DNA of 64,000 bases, taken from positions 620,001-684,000 of the forward strand of contig JADJWF010000003.1 in NCBI GenBank assembly GCA_016716505.1. Direction: 5' to 3'. A model generated the notes under the pieces. That model saw only the letters and a program-made list of their open reading frames with translations, had not been told where the DNA came from and did no database searches. Below are positions 52,588 through 61,066 of the stretch, one piece after another (position 1 is the stretch's first letter; every line of letters starts with the position of its first letter). The position numbers and the translations under genes are program-made. Source of the stretch: Verrucomicrobiota bacterium. Its GTDB lineage: Bacteria > Verrucomicrobiota > Verrucomicrobiia > Limisphaerales > J093.

Positions 52588-53520
52588 TCAGTGCATCTCG
52601 ACGGCGCAGGTGCCGAGGCCGCCGCGATAATAGTTGAACTGCACATTCGGATGGCCGGCGAGCAGGGACATGGGCACGGCGGTATCGGCGATCCGCTTTG
52701 AAATCATGTAGGCGGTCAGGCGTTGACCGAAGGGGTTGTCATGCGTGCCGGCCTGCCAGATGGATACCTTGTCCGCCTTCCAGGTCTCCACCGGCCCTAC
52801 GCTGATGGCCATGGTGGGCACGAGCGCGATGTTGCCGCCGCCGCTGGTGCGGGCGTTCTGAGCGACGGTCAACGGATGGAGCTTCACCACGCGGGTCGCC
52901 AGCTTGCGATACTCGGCGGGCGGTGGTGGTTCGTTCTTCCACCGGCCGGTGCGCTGCGGTGGATCGTTGAAAGCCCAGTGCTTCACGTCACCCTGGCCGC
53001 CCTGCATCACGGCGCAACGAATCCCCGCATCCCAAGTGGCGCGGTACGGAGCCGTGTCCGCCTTCGGAAAATGCAGATGGCGGTCGGGCATCCGAAGCTT
53101 GCGGTCAATGCGATTGAAGCAGAGTTCGCGATCCGCGCGCTCGAACGAAAGCGGATGCGTGACCGGAACCTCGCGACCATCCAGAAACCACTCGTCCATG
53201 CCCCAGAAATGGCCGGACCGCACGTCGAGCCCCAGGGCGTTGACGATGCGAGCCACCAGCGGCAGTTGTTCGGTCGGTCCGATGGGGCCACAGATCCCGA
53301 CGGGATTATCGTCGGTGCTGGCGCGCCAGGCGTTGACGTATTCCAGCGCCTCGGCGAGGTAAAAGTCCTCGAGCGTGTCGTACATCACGACCTTGAAGCC
53401 CGGCCGCGACAGCCGTTCCACATCACGGGGCGTCAGGCGAGAAACAGCTTCGACGATGTCCGGGTCGAGGGTCGTGTAGTCCCACCAATCCGGAGCGATG
53501 GCGCTGAGTTTGCGAGGCAT
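52588..53520 (-). CDS. Glucosamine-6-phosphate deaminase-like protein
   Basis: 310 aa from ATG 53520 (MPRKLSAIAPDWWDYTTLDP); the long upstream in-frame extension to 53706 has low coding quality. NagB-like sugar-isomerase fold: GICGPIGPTEQLPLVARIVN, HFWGMDEWFLDGREVP (Asp-Glu active-site region), CAVMQGGQGDVKHWAFNDPP (the normal GxGxDGHxAFN pattern, here with DVKHWAFN), and WKADKVSIWQAGTHDNPFGQ. Likely amino-sugar phosphate isomerase/deaminase, but the altered DGH-equivalent loop leaves the substrate open. Divergent from the Bat operon, 292 bp apart. Confidence 0.8.
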   Translation of the reverse strand: MPRKLSAIAPDWWDYTTLDPDIVEAVSRLTPRDVERLSRPGFKVVMYDTLEDFYLAEALEYVNAWRASTDDNPVGICGPIGPTEQLPLVARIVNALGLDVRSGHFWGMDEWFLDGREVPVTHPLSFERADRELCFNRIDRKLRMPDRHLHFPKADTAPYRATWDAGIRCAVMQGGQGDVKHWAFNDPPQRTGRWKNEPPPPAEYRKLATRVVKLHPLTVAQNARTSGGGNIALVPTMAISVGPVETWKADKVSIWQAGTHDNPFGQRLTAYMISKRIADTAVPMSLLAGHPNVQFNYYRGGLGTCAVEMH

Positions 53521-53812
53521 AAGGCGATGGTCTTGAGTGATGTGGGAGAGCGTAATGGTGGGACCCGTAGCCGGAAAGCCGGAAAACACCAACGGGTGAT
53601 CGGAGTCTGCGACGGTTCCTTTGGGGGAGAACATCAAACCGGGCGGAGACCGCCCCGAATCACAGCGGCGACCCCGGCTTGCCGCGCCCCGTTGCCGACC
53701 GCACACTCCTGCGCGTCATGCGGAAGTCGAAATCGCCATTCCTCCTGGCCCCGGTTGCTCCAGGTTCTGCCGTCGGGAGCGGCCGTAGCCGGGCGCTCTC
53801 CTTGATGCGGAA

Positions 53813-54769
53813 ATGATCCCCCGCGAGATCCTCAAGAAGATCAGAATGATCGAGCTGCGCAGCAACCGGCTCGTCACCGAAACCCTTGCGGGCCAGTACC
53901 ACAGCGTCTTCAAGGGCCAGGGGATGAATTTCGACGAGGTGCGCGAGTACCAACCCGGCGATGACATCCGCAGCATTGACTGGAACGTGACGGCGCGGAT
54001 GCGGCACCCCTACGTGAAGAAATTCGTGGAGGAGCGCGAATTGACCGTCGTCTTGGTGGTGGACCTCAGCGGGTCGGGGTTGTTCGGCTCCGGCGAGCAG
54101 TCGAAGCGGGAGCTGGCCGCCGAGATCGCCTCGGTGCTTGCCTTCTCGGCAATTCGCAACAACGACAAGGTGGGCCTCCTGCTGTTCACCGAGGGCGTCG
54201 AGAAGTTCATTCCGCCGCGCAAGGGTCGCCGCCATGTGCTGCGCGTCATCCGCGAAATCCTGTTTTACGAACCGAAGTTGCGGGGCACGGACCTGAACAC
54301 GCCCCTCGAATTCCTCAGCCGGGTTCTGACGCGCCGGTCCATCATCGTGGTGGTCTCGGACTTCCTCGGCCAGAGCGCGCCGTCGCGCCGCGAGATCGCC
54401 GCCCACCTGCGCCGCAAGGTGGTGCTCTCTGAGACGCTCGCCCAGGCGTCGCTCAGTTCACTGCGGCAGGCCAATCGCCGACATGACGTGGTGGCCGTGC
54501 AAGTGCTGGACCGGTTTGAGTTGCGGCTCCCGGACCTCGGCTATCTGGTCCTGAAGGACGCGGAAACGGGCGAGGTCGTCGAGATCAACACCGGCGACGA
54601 GCGGCGACGGCGGGCCTTTGCCGAACGCCAGGAACGTTTCCAGCGCGACATCCGTCGCATCTTCGCCTCCGCAGGCATTGATGCGATTCAATTGCGCACG
54701 GATCAGCCTTACGCAGCGGCGCTGGGCAAGTTCTTCGAAGCGCGCGAAAAGCGGCGCCGGCACGGCTGA
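53813..54769 (+). CDS. DUF58-domain protein of the Bat operon
   Basis: 318 aa. DUF58 signature: YHSVFKGQGMNFDEVREYQP, GDDIRSIDWNVTARM, followed by a vWA-like half with LVVDLSGSGLFGSG (metal-site DxSxS-like). DUF58 proteins accompany MoxR ATPases and Bat proteins. No MoxR gene is seen here; the upstream gene is divergent. First gene of a tightly spaced cluster: the next starts 6 bp later. Cytoplasmic. Confidence 0.92.
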   Translation: MIPREILKKIRMIELRSNRLVTETLAGQYHSVFKGQGMNFDEVREYQPGDDIRSIDWNVTARMRHPYVKKFVEERELTVVLVVDLSGSGLFGSGEQSKRELAAEIASVLAFSAIRNNDKVGLLLFTEGVEKFIPPRKGRRHVLRVIREILFYEPKLRGTDLNTPLEFLSRVLTRRSIIVVVSDFLGQSAPSRREIAAHLRRKVVLSETLAQASLSSLRQANRRHDVVAVQVLDRFELRLPDLGYLVLKDAETGEVVEINTGDERRRRAFAERQERFQRDIRRIFASAGIDAIQLRTDQPYAAALGKFFEAREKRRRHG

Positions 54770-54775
54770 ACGCGC

Positions 54776-55411
54776 ATGGCCACGAACGCTCCCGTTCTCC
54801 TTCCGTCCCCGCCCGCCGCCAGCCCGACCAACGGCGTGGTCGCGGCGGACATCCGCGAGGTGAAACCGCCCGTCGCCATCCCGACCGGCTGGGCGTGGGT
54901 AGGCTGGTTGCTGGGTTTGGCGGCGTTGGTCACCATCGCGTGGTGGGCCTGGCGGCGGTGGCTGAAGTCCCGTCAGAAACCGGCGGTCACGATGGTCATC
55001 CCGCCGCACGTCGTCGCGCGCGATCAACTGCGCGCGGCACTCGAACTGCTCGACCGGCCGGAGCCGTTCTGCGTCGCGGTCTCCGGGGTGGTTCGCCACT
55101 ACCTCGAAGCGCAGTTCCGACTGCACGCGCCGGAGCGGACCACCGAGGAGTTCCTCGACGAGCTGCAATCCAGCCCGATGCTCGACCTCAACCTCAAGCG
55201 TCTGCTGGGTGACTTCCTGATGCGCTGCGATCTGGTGAAGTTCGCCCAAGCCCGCCCGGGGAAGGATGAACTGCGGAACCTCTACGACTCCGCCGTCCGG
55301 CTCGTGGACGAAACGGCGCCCAGCCCCTTGAACCCGTTGCCGACCGGCGCGCCAGCAGCCTCCCCAACAGTGGCCACGGGAACGGACGCCGGCGAAAGGA
55401 GGCCGGCCTGA
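54776..55411 (+). CDS. Single-pass membrane protein of the Bat operon (DUF4381-like)
   Basis: 211 aa. One transmembrane helix (GWAWVGWLLGLAALVTIAWW) followed by a cytoplasmic helical domain (RDQLRAALELLDRPEPFCVA, VSGVVRHYLEAQF, LLGDFLMRCDLVKFAQARPG). This is the DUF4381-like component often placed between DUF58 and the first vWA gene. Its stop overlaps the next ATG (TGATG). Confidence 0.8.
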   Translation: MATNAPVLLPSPPAASPTNGVVAADIREVKPPVAIPTGWAWVGWLLGLAALVTIAWWAWRRWLKSRQKPAVTMVIPPHVVARDQLRAALELLDRPEPFCVAVSGVVRHYLEAQFRLHAPERTTEEFLDELQSSPMLDLNLKRLLGDFLMRCDLVKFAQARPGKDELRNLYDSAVRLVDETAPSPLNPLPTGAPAASPTVATGTDAGERRPA

Positions 55412-56406
55412 TGCGCTTTGCTCACCCATGGTGGCTGCTGCTGCTGCTGGCCCTGCCCATCCTGGCGTGGCTGAAGGGCAATCGGGGCGGGCGGGCGGCG
55501 TTCCTGTACTCCACGGTCGCGATTGTGAAAGGCATCAGTGGCGTCACCCAGTCGCATTCGGGCGCGATCCTGCGCCGCCTGCGCTGGCTGGCGCTGGCGC
55601 TCTTGATCGTCGGACTGGCGCGCCCTCAGCAGGGCTTGGGCGAGCGGACGGTCAAAGCCAGCGGCGTGGACATCGTGGTGGCGCTGGATCTGTCCACAAG
55701 CATGGTCTCCGAGGACTTTCAGTTGAAGGGCCAGCGGGTGAACCGACTGGATGTCGCCAAGGACGTGCTGAAGGAGTTCGTTCTCAAGCGGCCCAACGAC
55801 CGCATCGGGCTGGTGGCATTCGCCGGGCGGCCGTACATCGTCTCGCCGCCGACCCTGGATCACGAGTTCCTGCTGGAAAACATTGACCGCTTGCGCATCG
55901 GCTCCATCGAGGACGGCACAGCCATCGGGTCGGGCCTCACGGCGGCGTTGAACCGGCTGCGCGAGTTGAACTCGAAGAGCCGCGTGGTCATTTTGATGAC
56001 CGATGGGCAGAACAACGCGGGCAAGGTACCACCAGCGACCGCCGCGGAGGCGGCCCAGACTTTGGGGGTCAAGGTGTACACCATCGGCGTGGGCACCCGC
56101 GGCAAGGCACCGGTGCCGTATTTCGATGCCTTCGGCACCAAGCGTTATCGCGAGATGGACGTGGACATTGACGAAGAGACGTTGAAGGCGATCGCCCGCC
56201 GGACCGGCGGGGCCTATTTCCGTGCGGACAGCACCGACACCCTGCGGGAGATCTACGCACAGATTGACCGGCTCGAGAAGTCCGAGGTGGAGATGAAGCG
56301 GTTCCAACGTTACCGGGAATTGTTTCCGTTTTTCGTGTTGCCCGGCTGGGTGCTGCTGATGCTGGAAATCATCCTCGCGCACACCGTCTGGCGAAAACTT
56401 CCCTGA
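55411..56406 (+). CDS. batA: BatA-type von Willebrand factor A membrane protein
   Basis: 331 aa. Two N-terminal hydrophobic segments, then a vWA domain with the MIDAS motif DLSTSM (VVALDLSTSMVSEDFQLKGQ), the Thr/Asp sites GLVAFAGRPYIVSPPTLDHE and ILMTDGQNNAG, and a C-terminal helix (VLPGWVLLMLEIILAHTVWR). It acts with BatB and BatD at the cytoplasmic membrane. Gap to the next gene is 4 bp. Confidence 0.9.
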   Translation: MRFAHPWWLLLLLALPILAWLKGNRGGRAAFLYSTVAIVKGISGVTQSHSGAILRRLRWLALALLIVGLARPQQGLGERTVKASGVDIVVALDLSTSMVSEDFQLKGQRVNRLDVAKDVLKEFVLKRPNDRIGLVAFAGRPYIVSPPTLDHEFLLENIDRLRIGSIEDGTAIGSGLTAALNRLRELNSKSRVVILMTDGQNNAGKVPPATAAEAAQTLGVKVYTIGVGTRGKAPVPYFDAFGTKRYREMDVDIDEETLKAIARRTGGAYFRADSTDTLREIYAQIDRLEKSEVEMKRFQRYRELFPFFVLPGWVLLMLEIILAHTVWRKLP

Positions 56407-56410
56407 GCGT

Positions 56411-58369
56411 ATGACGTTTGCGAAACCGGAAATGCTCTGGCTGCTGGCAGTGACAATGCCGCTGCTGACCTGGTTTCTGGTCTGGGCGTGGCGGAAGAAG
56501 CAACGGCTGATCGGACAGTTCGTCCAGTCGCGGCTCCTGGCGCAACTGACTGTCGGCGTATCGCGCGGGCGGCAGAAGGCACGGTTGGTCGTGATCGCGC
56601 TGGCGTCGGGATTAATCCTGCTGGCGCTGGCCCGGCCGCAACTGGGCTACGGCTGGGAGGAGGTGCGCCGGCGCGGCCTGGACATCATCGTGGCCATTGA
56701 CACCTCACGCAGCATGCTCGCCACAGACCTCGCCCCCAATCGCATCACGCGGGCGAAGCTTGCCGCTCTGGACCTGCTGAAGTCGGCGGAGAACGACCGT
56801 CTCGGCCTGGTGGCCTTCGCCGGCACCGCGTTCCTGCAATGCCCGCTGACCGTGGATCACAGCGCGTTCGCCCAAAGCCTGAGCACGGTCGAGGTAGGCA
56901 TCCTGCCCGAGGGCGGCACTGACCTGACCCGGGCGATCGAGACGGCCCAGCGCGCCTTCGGCGAGGACAACGACAGCTTCAAGGTGCTGATCCTCCTCAC
57001 GGACGGCGAAGACCACGAGGGCGATCCGGTCGCTGCGGCGCGCAAGGCCGCCGAGGCAGGGCTCCGCATCTTCACCATTGGCGTCGGCACGCCGGAGGGC
57101 GAACGCCTGCGCATCCGCGATGAGCAGGGCCGCACCACGTTCGTGACGGATGAGGAGGGCAATCCCGTCGTCTCCAAGCTGAACATTGAGCTCCTGCAGC
57201 AGATCGCCGCCGCGGCGCAGGGCGAGTACCTGGCCCTTCGTGGGGCCACCACCATGGACCTCCTGTACACCGCGCGGCTGGCGCCGCTGCCAAAGATTGA
57301 TCTGGCGGTCCGCCGGGTGCAGTTGTTCCACGAGCGATTTCAATGGCCGTTGGCGCTCGCGATCGGGCTGCTGATTTTCGAGGTGTTTTTCCCCGAGCGA
57401 CGCCGGGTCGAGCGCAGCGCGGCGATCACCGCCGCCGCCAACGCGGAACTCAAGCGGGCAGTGGCAGTCCTGATGATCGGCGCGCTGGCCTGGTCCGCCG
57501 ACGCCTCCTCCCGCACCGCCCGCAAGGCCTACGAAAGCGGCCAGTTCCGCGACGCGCTCAAGGAGTATCAGCGGTTGCTCGAACGACAACCGGACGACCC
57601 GCGACTGGCCTACAACGCCGGCACCGCCGCCTACCGGAGCGGCGATTTCTCGGCGGCGACGAACACGCTGGGCGCGGCGCTGCTGTCCACCGATCCCGAG
57701 TTGCTGGCCCGCGCCTACTACAACCTTGGCAACGCCTTTTACCGGCTCGGCGAGCAGGCGGGCAATCCGGCCGAGGCCATCCCGAACTGGCAGCTCGCCG
57801 TCACCAATTTCCAGAGTGCGCTCAAACTCAATCCGCAGGACGCCGACGCGGAGTTCAATCGCCGCTTTGTCCAACAACGACTTGAGGAACTGCTCCAACA
57901 GCAACAGCAGCAGCAGCAACAACAGCAACAACAACAGCAGCAATCGCAAAACCAGAACGAGTCGCAGGACAACCAGGACGACCGCCAGCAACCGCGTCCG
58001 CCCCAGTCGCAGGAAGGTCCACAGCCCCAGTCCTCCCGGGCGGAGCAGCAAGACCAGCCACGCGAGTCTTCCCCGCCGAGACCGCAGCCGAGGCCGGATT
58101 CACCGCAATCAGACGACCAGCGTGAGTCCTCCGCCAGCGATCAAAAACGGGAGGAGTCGCCCAGGTCGGGAGGACGCCCGGACTCCCGCGAGCAGAAGGC
58201 GGATCGGGACCGCGACAGCTCCCAGCCGCTGCCGGATTTCGTGCCCGGGCAAATGACCCCAGACCAGGCGCGACAACTCCTCGAAGCGGCCGCCGGCGAA
58301 GAAAGGCCCCTGCTCTTTCTGCCGCCACCAGAGCGGCGAGCCGGCCAGCGCCCCCGACGCGATTGGTGA
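56411..58369 (+). CDS. batB: BatB/BatC-like fusion: vWA membrane protein with TPR repeats and polyglutamine tract
   Basis: 652 aa. N-terminal transmembrane region, vWA domain with MIDAS DTSRSM (VAIDTSRSMLATDLAPNRIT) and ILLTDGEDHEGDPV, a second membrane helix, then TPR-like helices (YNAGTAAYRSGDFSAATNTL, YNLGNAFYRLGEQAGNP). The tail from about residue 495 is low-complexity: about 16 consecutive Gln coded by CAG/CAA (57895-57944), then a Gln/Pro/Ser/Arg/Asp-rich region. In many bacteria BatB and BatC are separate; here both are one protein. The tail ends with LPDFVPGQMTPDQARQLLEA. Confidence 0.9.
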   Translation: MTFAKPEMLWLLAVTMPLLTWFLVWAWRKKQRLIGQFVQSRLLAQLTVGVSRGRQKARLVVIALASGLILLALARPQLGYGWEEVRRRGLDIIVAIDTSRSMLATDLAPNRITRAKLAALDLLKSAENDRLGLVAFAGTAFLQCPLTVDHSAFAQSLSTVEVGILPEGGTDLTRAIETAQRAFGEDNDSFKVLILLTDGEDHEGDPVAAARKAAEAGLRIFTIGVGTPEGERLRIRDEQGRTTFVTDEEGNPVVSKLNIELLQQIAAAAQGEYLALRGATTMDLLYTARLAPLPKIDLAVRRVQLFHERFQWPLALAIGLLIFEVFFPERRRVERSAAITAAANAELKRAVAVLMIGALAWSADASSRTARKAYESGQFRDALKEYQRLLERQPDDPRLAYNAGTAAYRSGDFSAATNTLGAALLSTDPELLARAYYNLGNAFYRLGEQAGNPAEAIPNWQLAVTNFQSALKLNPQDADAEFNRRFVQQRLEELLQQQQQQQQQQQQQQQQSQNQNESQDNQDDRQQPRPPQSQEGPQPQSSRAEQQDQPRESSPPRPQPRPDSPQSDDQRESSASDQKREESPRSGGRPDSREQKADRDRDSSQPLPDFVPGQMTPDQARQLLEAAAGEERPLLFLPPPERRAGQRPRRDW

Positions 58370-58417
58370 AAACCCCAAGATTGAAAGCCGCCGCCGCTTG
58401 ACCAACATGAACTGAGG

Positions 58418-60232
58418 ATGACTACCACCGCCCACCCACCAACCGCCGCCCGTCGGTCGGCCCGCTGGGGAGCGATCCTCGCGTGCGCGCTGGCGTGCCT
58501 TCTGGGCGGGGCGGCGGAAGCAGGCGAGGTCTTCGCGGCGCTCAAGCCCGACACGATTCGGCTGGGCCAGCGGACGACCCTTGAACTGAGCTTCGTCAAC
58601 TGCCAGCCCACCACGCCGCCACAACTCCCGGCCGTGGCGGGGCTGAGTTTCGATTTCATTGGTCGGGCTACCAGCGTGAACATCGTCAACGGCCAGCAAA
58701 CGACCACGCTGACGCTGCGCTACGCGGTCACGCCGGATCGGGCGGGCGATTTCGACATCCCGGCAGTGCGGGCCGAGGTGAACGGACAGACCCTGAGCAC
58801 GTCCCCGGTGAAACTGAAGGTCCTGCGGCCGGATGAGAACGCGCCGGCCGCGGCCGAGCAGAACCAGTTGGCGTTCTTGCGACTGACGCCGGCCAAGGAG
58901 GAGGTGTTTATCGGCGAGGTCCTGCCCGTGGACACGCAAGTGTTTTACGTGAACGCCCAGGACATCCAGATTCAGCCGTTGACCGGCGATGGCTTTACGT
59001 TCGGCAAGACGGCCATGCTGCCGCAAGGCCAGACCCAGGTTGGCAACCAGCTTTATGCCGTCGGAGGCACCCGGACAACGGCGGTGGCCTCGAAGGTGGG
59101 CGAATTGACGCTGGGCCCCGCCGAATGCCGGTTGAATCTGCGCGTGCGCTCCGAACGCCGGCGAACCAACGATCCGTTCTTCGACAGCTTTTTTGACGAA
59201 GCTTTTGGTGGTCGTTTCGAATTGCGGCCGGCGCGTCTCGTCAGTCCGCCGCGCACCATTCGCGTGCTGCCCCTGCCCGAGGCGGGAAAGCCGGAGGACT
59301 TCGCCGGCGCGGTGGGGCAGTACTCGCTCGCCGTGACCGTCAGCCCAACCAACGTGGCGGTGGGCGAGCCCATCACCATCACGGTGCGGGTCAGCGGCCG
59401 GGGCCTGCTCGAGAACATCAAACTGCCGTCCTTGGACCGCTGGCAGGACTTCCGCGTGTACCCCCCAACCAGCGAGGTGGAAACCGCCGATGTCCTCGGG
59501 ATTGAGGGAACGAAGGTCTTCCAGCAGGTCGTGGTGCCGGAAAGTCTGGACATCGCGGCGGTACCCCCACTCTCCTTCAGCTACTTCGACCCGGCCGCGC
59601 GGGCGTATCGGACGCTCCAGCACCCCGCCACGCCGTTGATCGTGCGGCCGGCGGCCTCGCCGGCAGGGTTGGCCCCGTTGGTCCCGGCCGTCCCGGGGGC
59701 GGCCCCAACTCCGGCAGCCAGCGATCTGGTGCCGTTGAAAGTGCGCGGTAGCCCTTGGGCCGTCATCACGCCCCCGCTGGTGCAACGCCCTTGGTTTCTG
59801 CTGGTCCAGGCGATCCCCGTGGGCGCCTTCCTCGCGGCGTGGTGCTGGCGTCGGCGAAACGAAGCCCTCGCACGGAACCCGCGCCTCCTCCGGCGACGGG
59901 CGGTGGCCCGGCTCACGCGGGAGCTGATGCCGCGCCTGAACCAATTGGCGGAGGCCGGAGACAGTGAGGAATTCCACGCCGTGCTGTTCCGGCTGTTGCA
60001 GGAACACATCGGCGAACGGGTGGACCAACCGGCTGCCTCCATCACGGAATCCGTGGTGGACGACCAGTTGAAGCCGCGCGGGCTCGCCGCGGACTCGCTG
60101 GCCGACCTCCATCACTTGTTCCAAGCATGCAATCAGGCACGGTACGCCCCGGCAGCGAGCCGGGCCGACCTGATGAATCTCCGGGCTAAACTCGAATCGG
60201 CCCTCGCGGCGTTGCAGCGACTCAAGGAATGA
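58418..60232 (+). CDS. batD: BatD-like protein
   Basis: 604 aa. Signal peptide (ILACALACLLGGAAEAGEVF), BatD beta-rich repeats (IRLGQRTTLELSFVNCQPTT, AVTPDRAGDFDIPAVRAEVN, VGEPITITVRVSGRGLLENI), a transmembrane segment (WFLLVQAIPVGAFLAAWCWR) and a cytoplasmic C-terminal helical part. Periplasmic partner of BatA/B. It starts 48 bp after the batB stop and overlaps batE by 4 bp (60229-60232). Confidence 0.9.
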   Translation: MTTTAHPPTAARRSARWGAILACALACLLGGAAEAGEVFAALKPDTIRLGQRTTLELSFVNCQPTTPPQLPAVAGLSFDFIGRATSVNIVNGQQTTTLTLRYAVTPDRAGDFDIPAVRAEVNGQTLSTSPVKLKVLRPDENAPAAAEQNQLAFLRLTPAKEEVFIGEVLPVDTQVFYVNAQDIQIQPLTGDGFTFGKTAMLPQGQTQVGNQLYAVGGTRTTAVASKVGELTLGPAECRLNLRVRSERRRTNDPFFDSFFDEAFGGRFELRPARLVSPPRTIRVLPLPEAGKPEDFAGAVGQYSLAVTVSPTNVAVGEPITITVRVSGRGLLENIKLPSLDRWQDFRVYPPTSEVETADVLGIEGTKVFQQVVVPESLDIAAVPPLSFSYFDPAARAYRTLQHPATPLIVRPAASPAGLAPLVPAVPGAAPTPAASDLVPLKVRGSPWAVITPPLVQRPWFLLVQAIPVGAFLAAWCWRRRNEALARNPRLLRRRAVARLTRELMPRLNQLAEAGDSEEFHAVLFRLLQEHIGERVDQPAASITESVVDDQLKPRGLAADSLADLHHLFQACNQARYAPAASRADLMNLRAKLESALAALQRLKE

Positions 60233-61008
60233 ACGCCGGCCTTTGCCACCTCATCCGCCTGCGAGTCTGGCGGGCGGTCTGCTTCGGGCTGCTGTTTCGG
60301 GGCGCGGTGGCACTCGCCCAACCTGCCGGGAACCCGGACGCAACCTTCGACGCGGCCAATCGCCTCTTCGACCAGGGCAAGTATTTCGAGGCGGTCGCGG
60401 GGTTCGAAAGCATACTGCGATCCGGCCGCGCCTCGCCGGCGCTCTACTTCAACTTGGGCAACGCCTATTTCAAACTGGGCGAGGCGGGGCGCGCCCTTGC
60501 CGCCTATCGCGTCGCCGCCCGGATGGCTCCCCGGGATCCGGACATCGCCGCAAACCTGGAGTTCGTTCGTCGTTCCGTGTCCGGCGGAGCACCGCCACGA
60601 CCCGGGGTGCTGACGCGGCTGGTGACGCGGTTGACACTGGACGAATGGGCGGTGCTGACCGCCGCCTCGCTGTGGCTGTGGATGGGCGCGCTCCTGTGGC
60701 GCCAGCAGGTCGCCAACCCGGGGCCCGCCTCGCGGCGCCTGGCGCTGTTCGGCGCGATTGCGACCGTGCTCATCGGGACGCTCCTCGCCTTCGCCTGGGC
60801 GGAGGTGAACTGGCAACGCTCGGTGGTGGTGATCGCCAAGGAAGCGATCCTGCGCCACGGGCCCCTCGATGAATCGCCCAGCCTGCAAACCTTGCGCGAC
60901 GGCCAGGAGCTGCGCGTGCGGGACGAAAAGGATGACTGGCTGCTGGTGTCGGGGGCGACTCGCGGCCCAGGCTGGATCAAACGCGATCAGGTGCTGGTGA
61001 TTCGCTGA
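60229..61008 (+). CDS. batE: BatE-like TPR and SH3-type protein
   Basis: 259 aa. Signal/anchor segment, a TPR pair (AANRLFDQGKYFEAVAGFES, YFNLGNAYFKLGEAGRALAA), two membrane helices (WAVLTAASLWLWMGALLW, LALFGAIATVLIGTLLAFAW) and a bacterial SH3-like end (VVIAKEAILRHGPLDESPSL, LRDGQELRVRDEKDDWLLVS). Last gene of the operon. Confidence 0.9.
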   Translation: MNAGLCHLIRLRVWRAVCFGLLFRGAVALAQPAGNPDATFDAANRLFDQGKYFEAVAGFESILRSGRASPALYFNLGNAYFKLGEAGRALAAYRVAARMAPRDPDIAANLEFVRRSVSGGAPPRPGVLTRLVTRLTLDEWAVLTAASLWLWMGALLWRQQVANPGPASRRLALFGAIATVLIGTLLAFAWAEVNWQRSVVVIAKEAILRHGPLDESPSLQTLRDGQELRVRDEKDDWLLVSGATRGPGWIKRDQVLVIR

Positions 61009-61066
61009 CCCTCCCGGCGGGGCTGACCCGCCGAGGATCATTCCGCCGGCCCGGACCAGGTCGGTC

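Noticed and set aside
57895..57945. CAG/CAA repeat considered as a noncoding microsatellite
   Set aside because: It is in frame within the BatB/C-like gene and flanked by coherent coding sequence on both sides.
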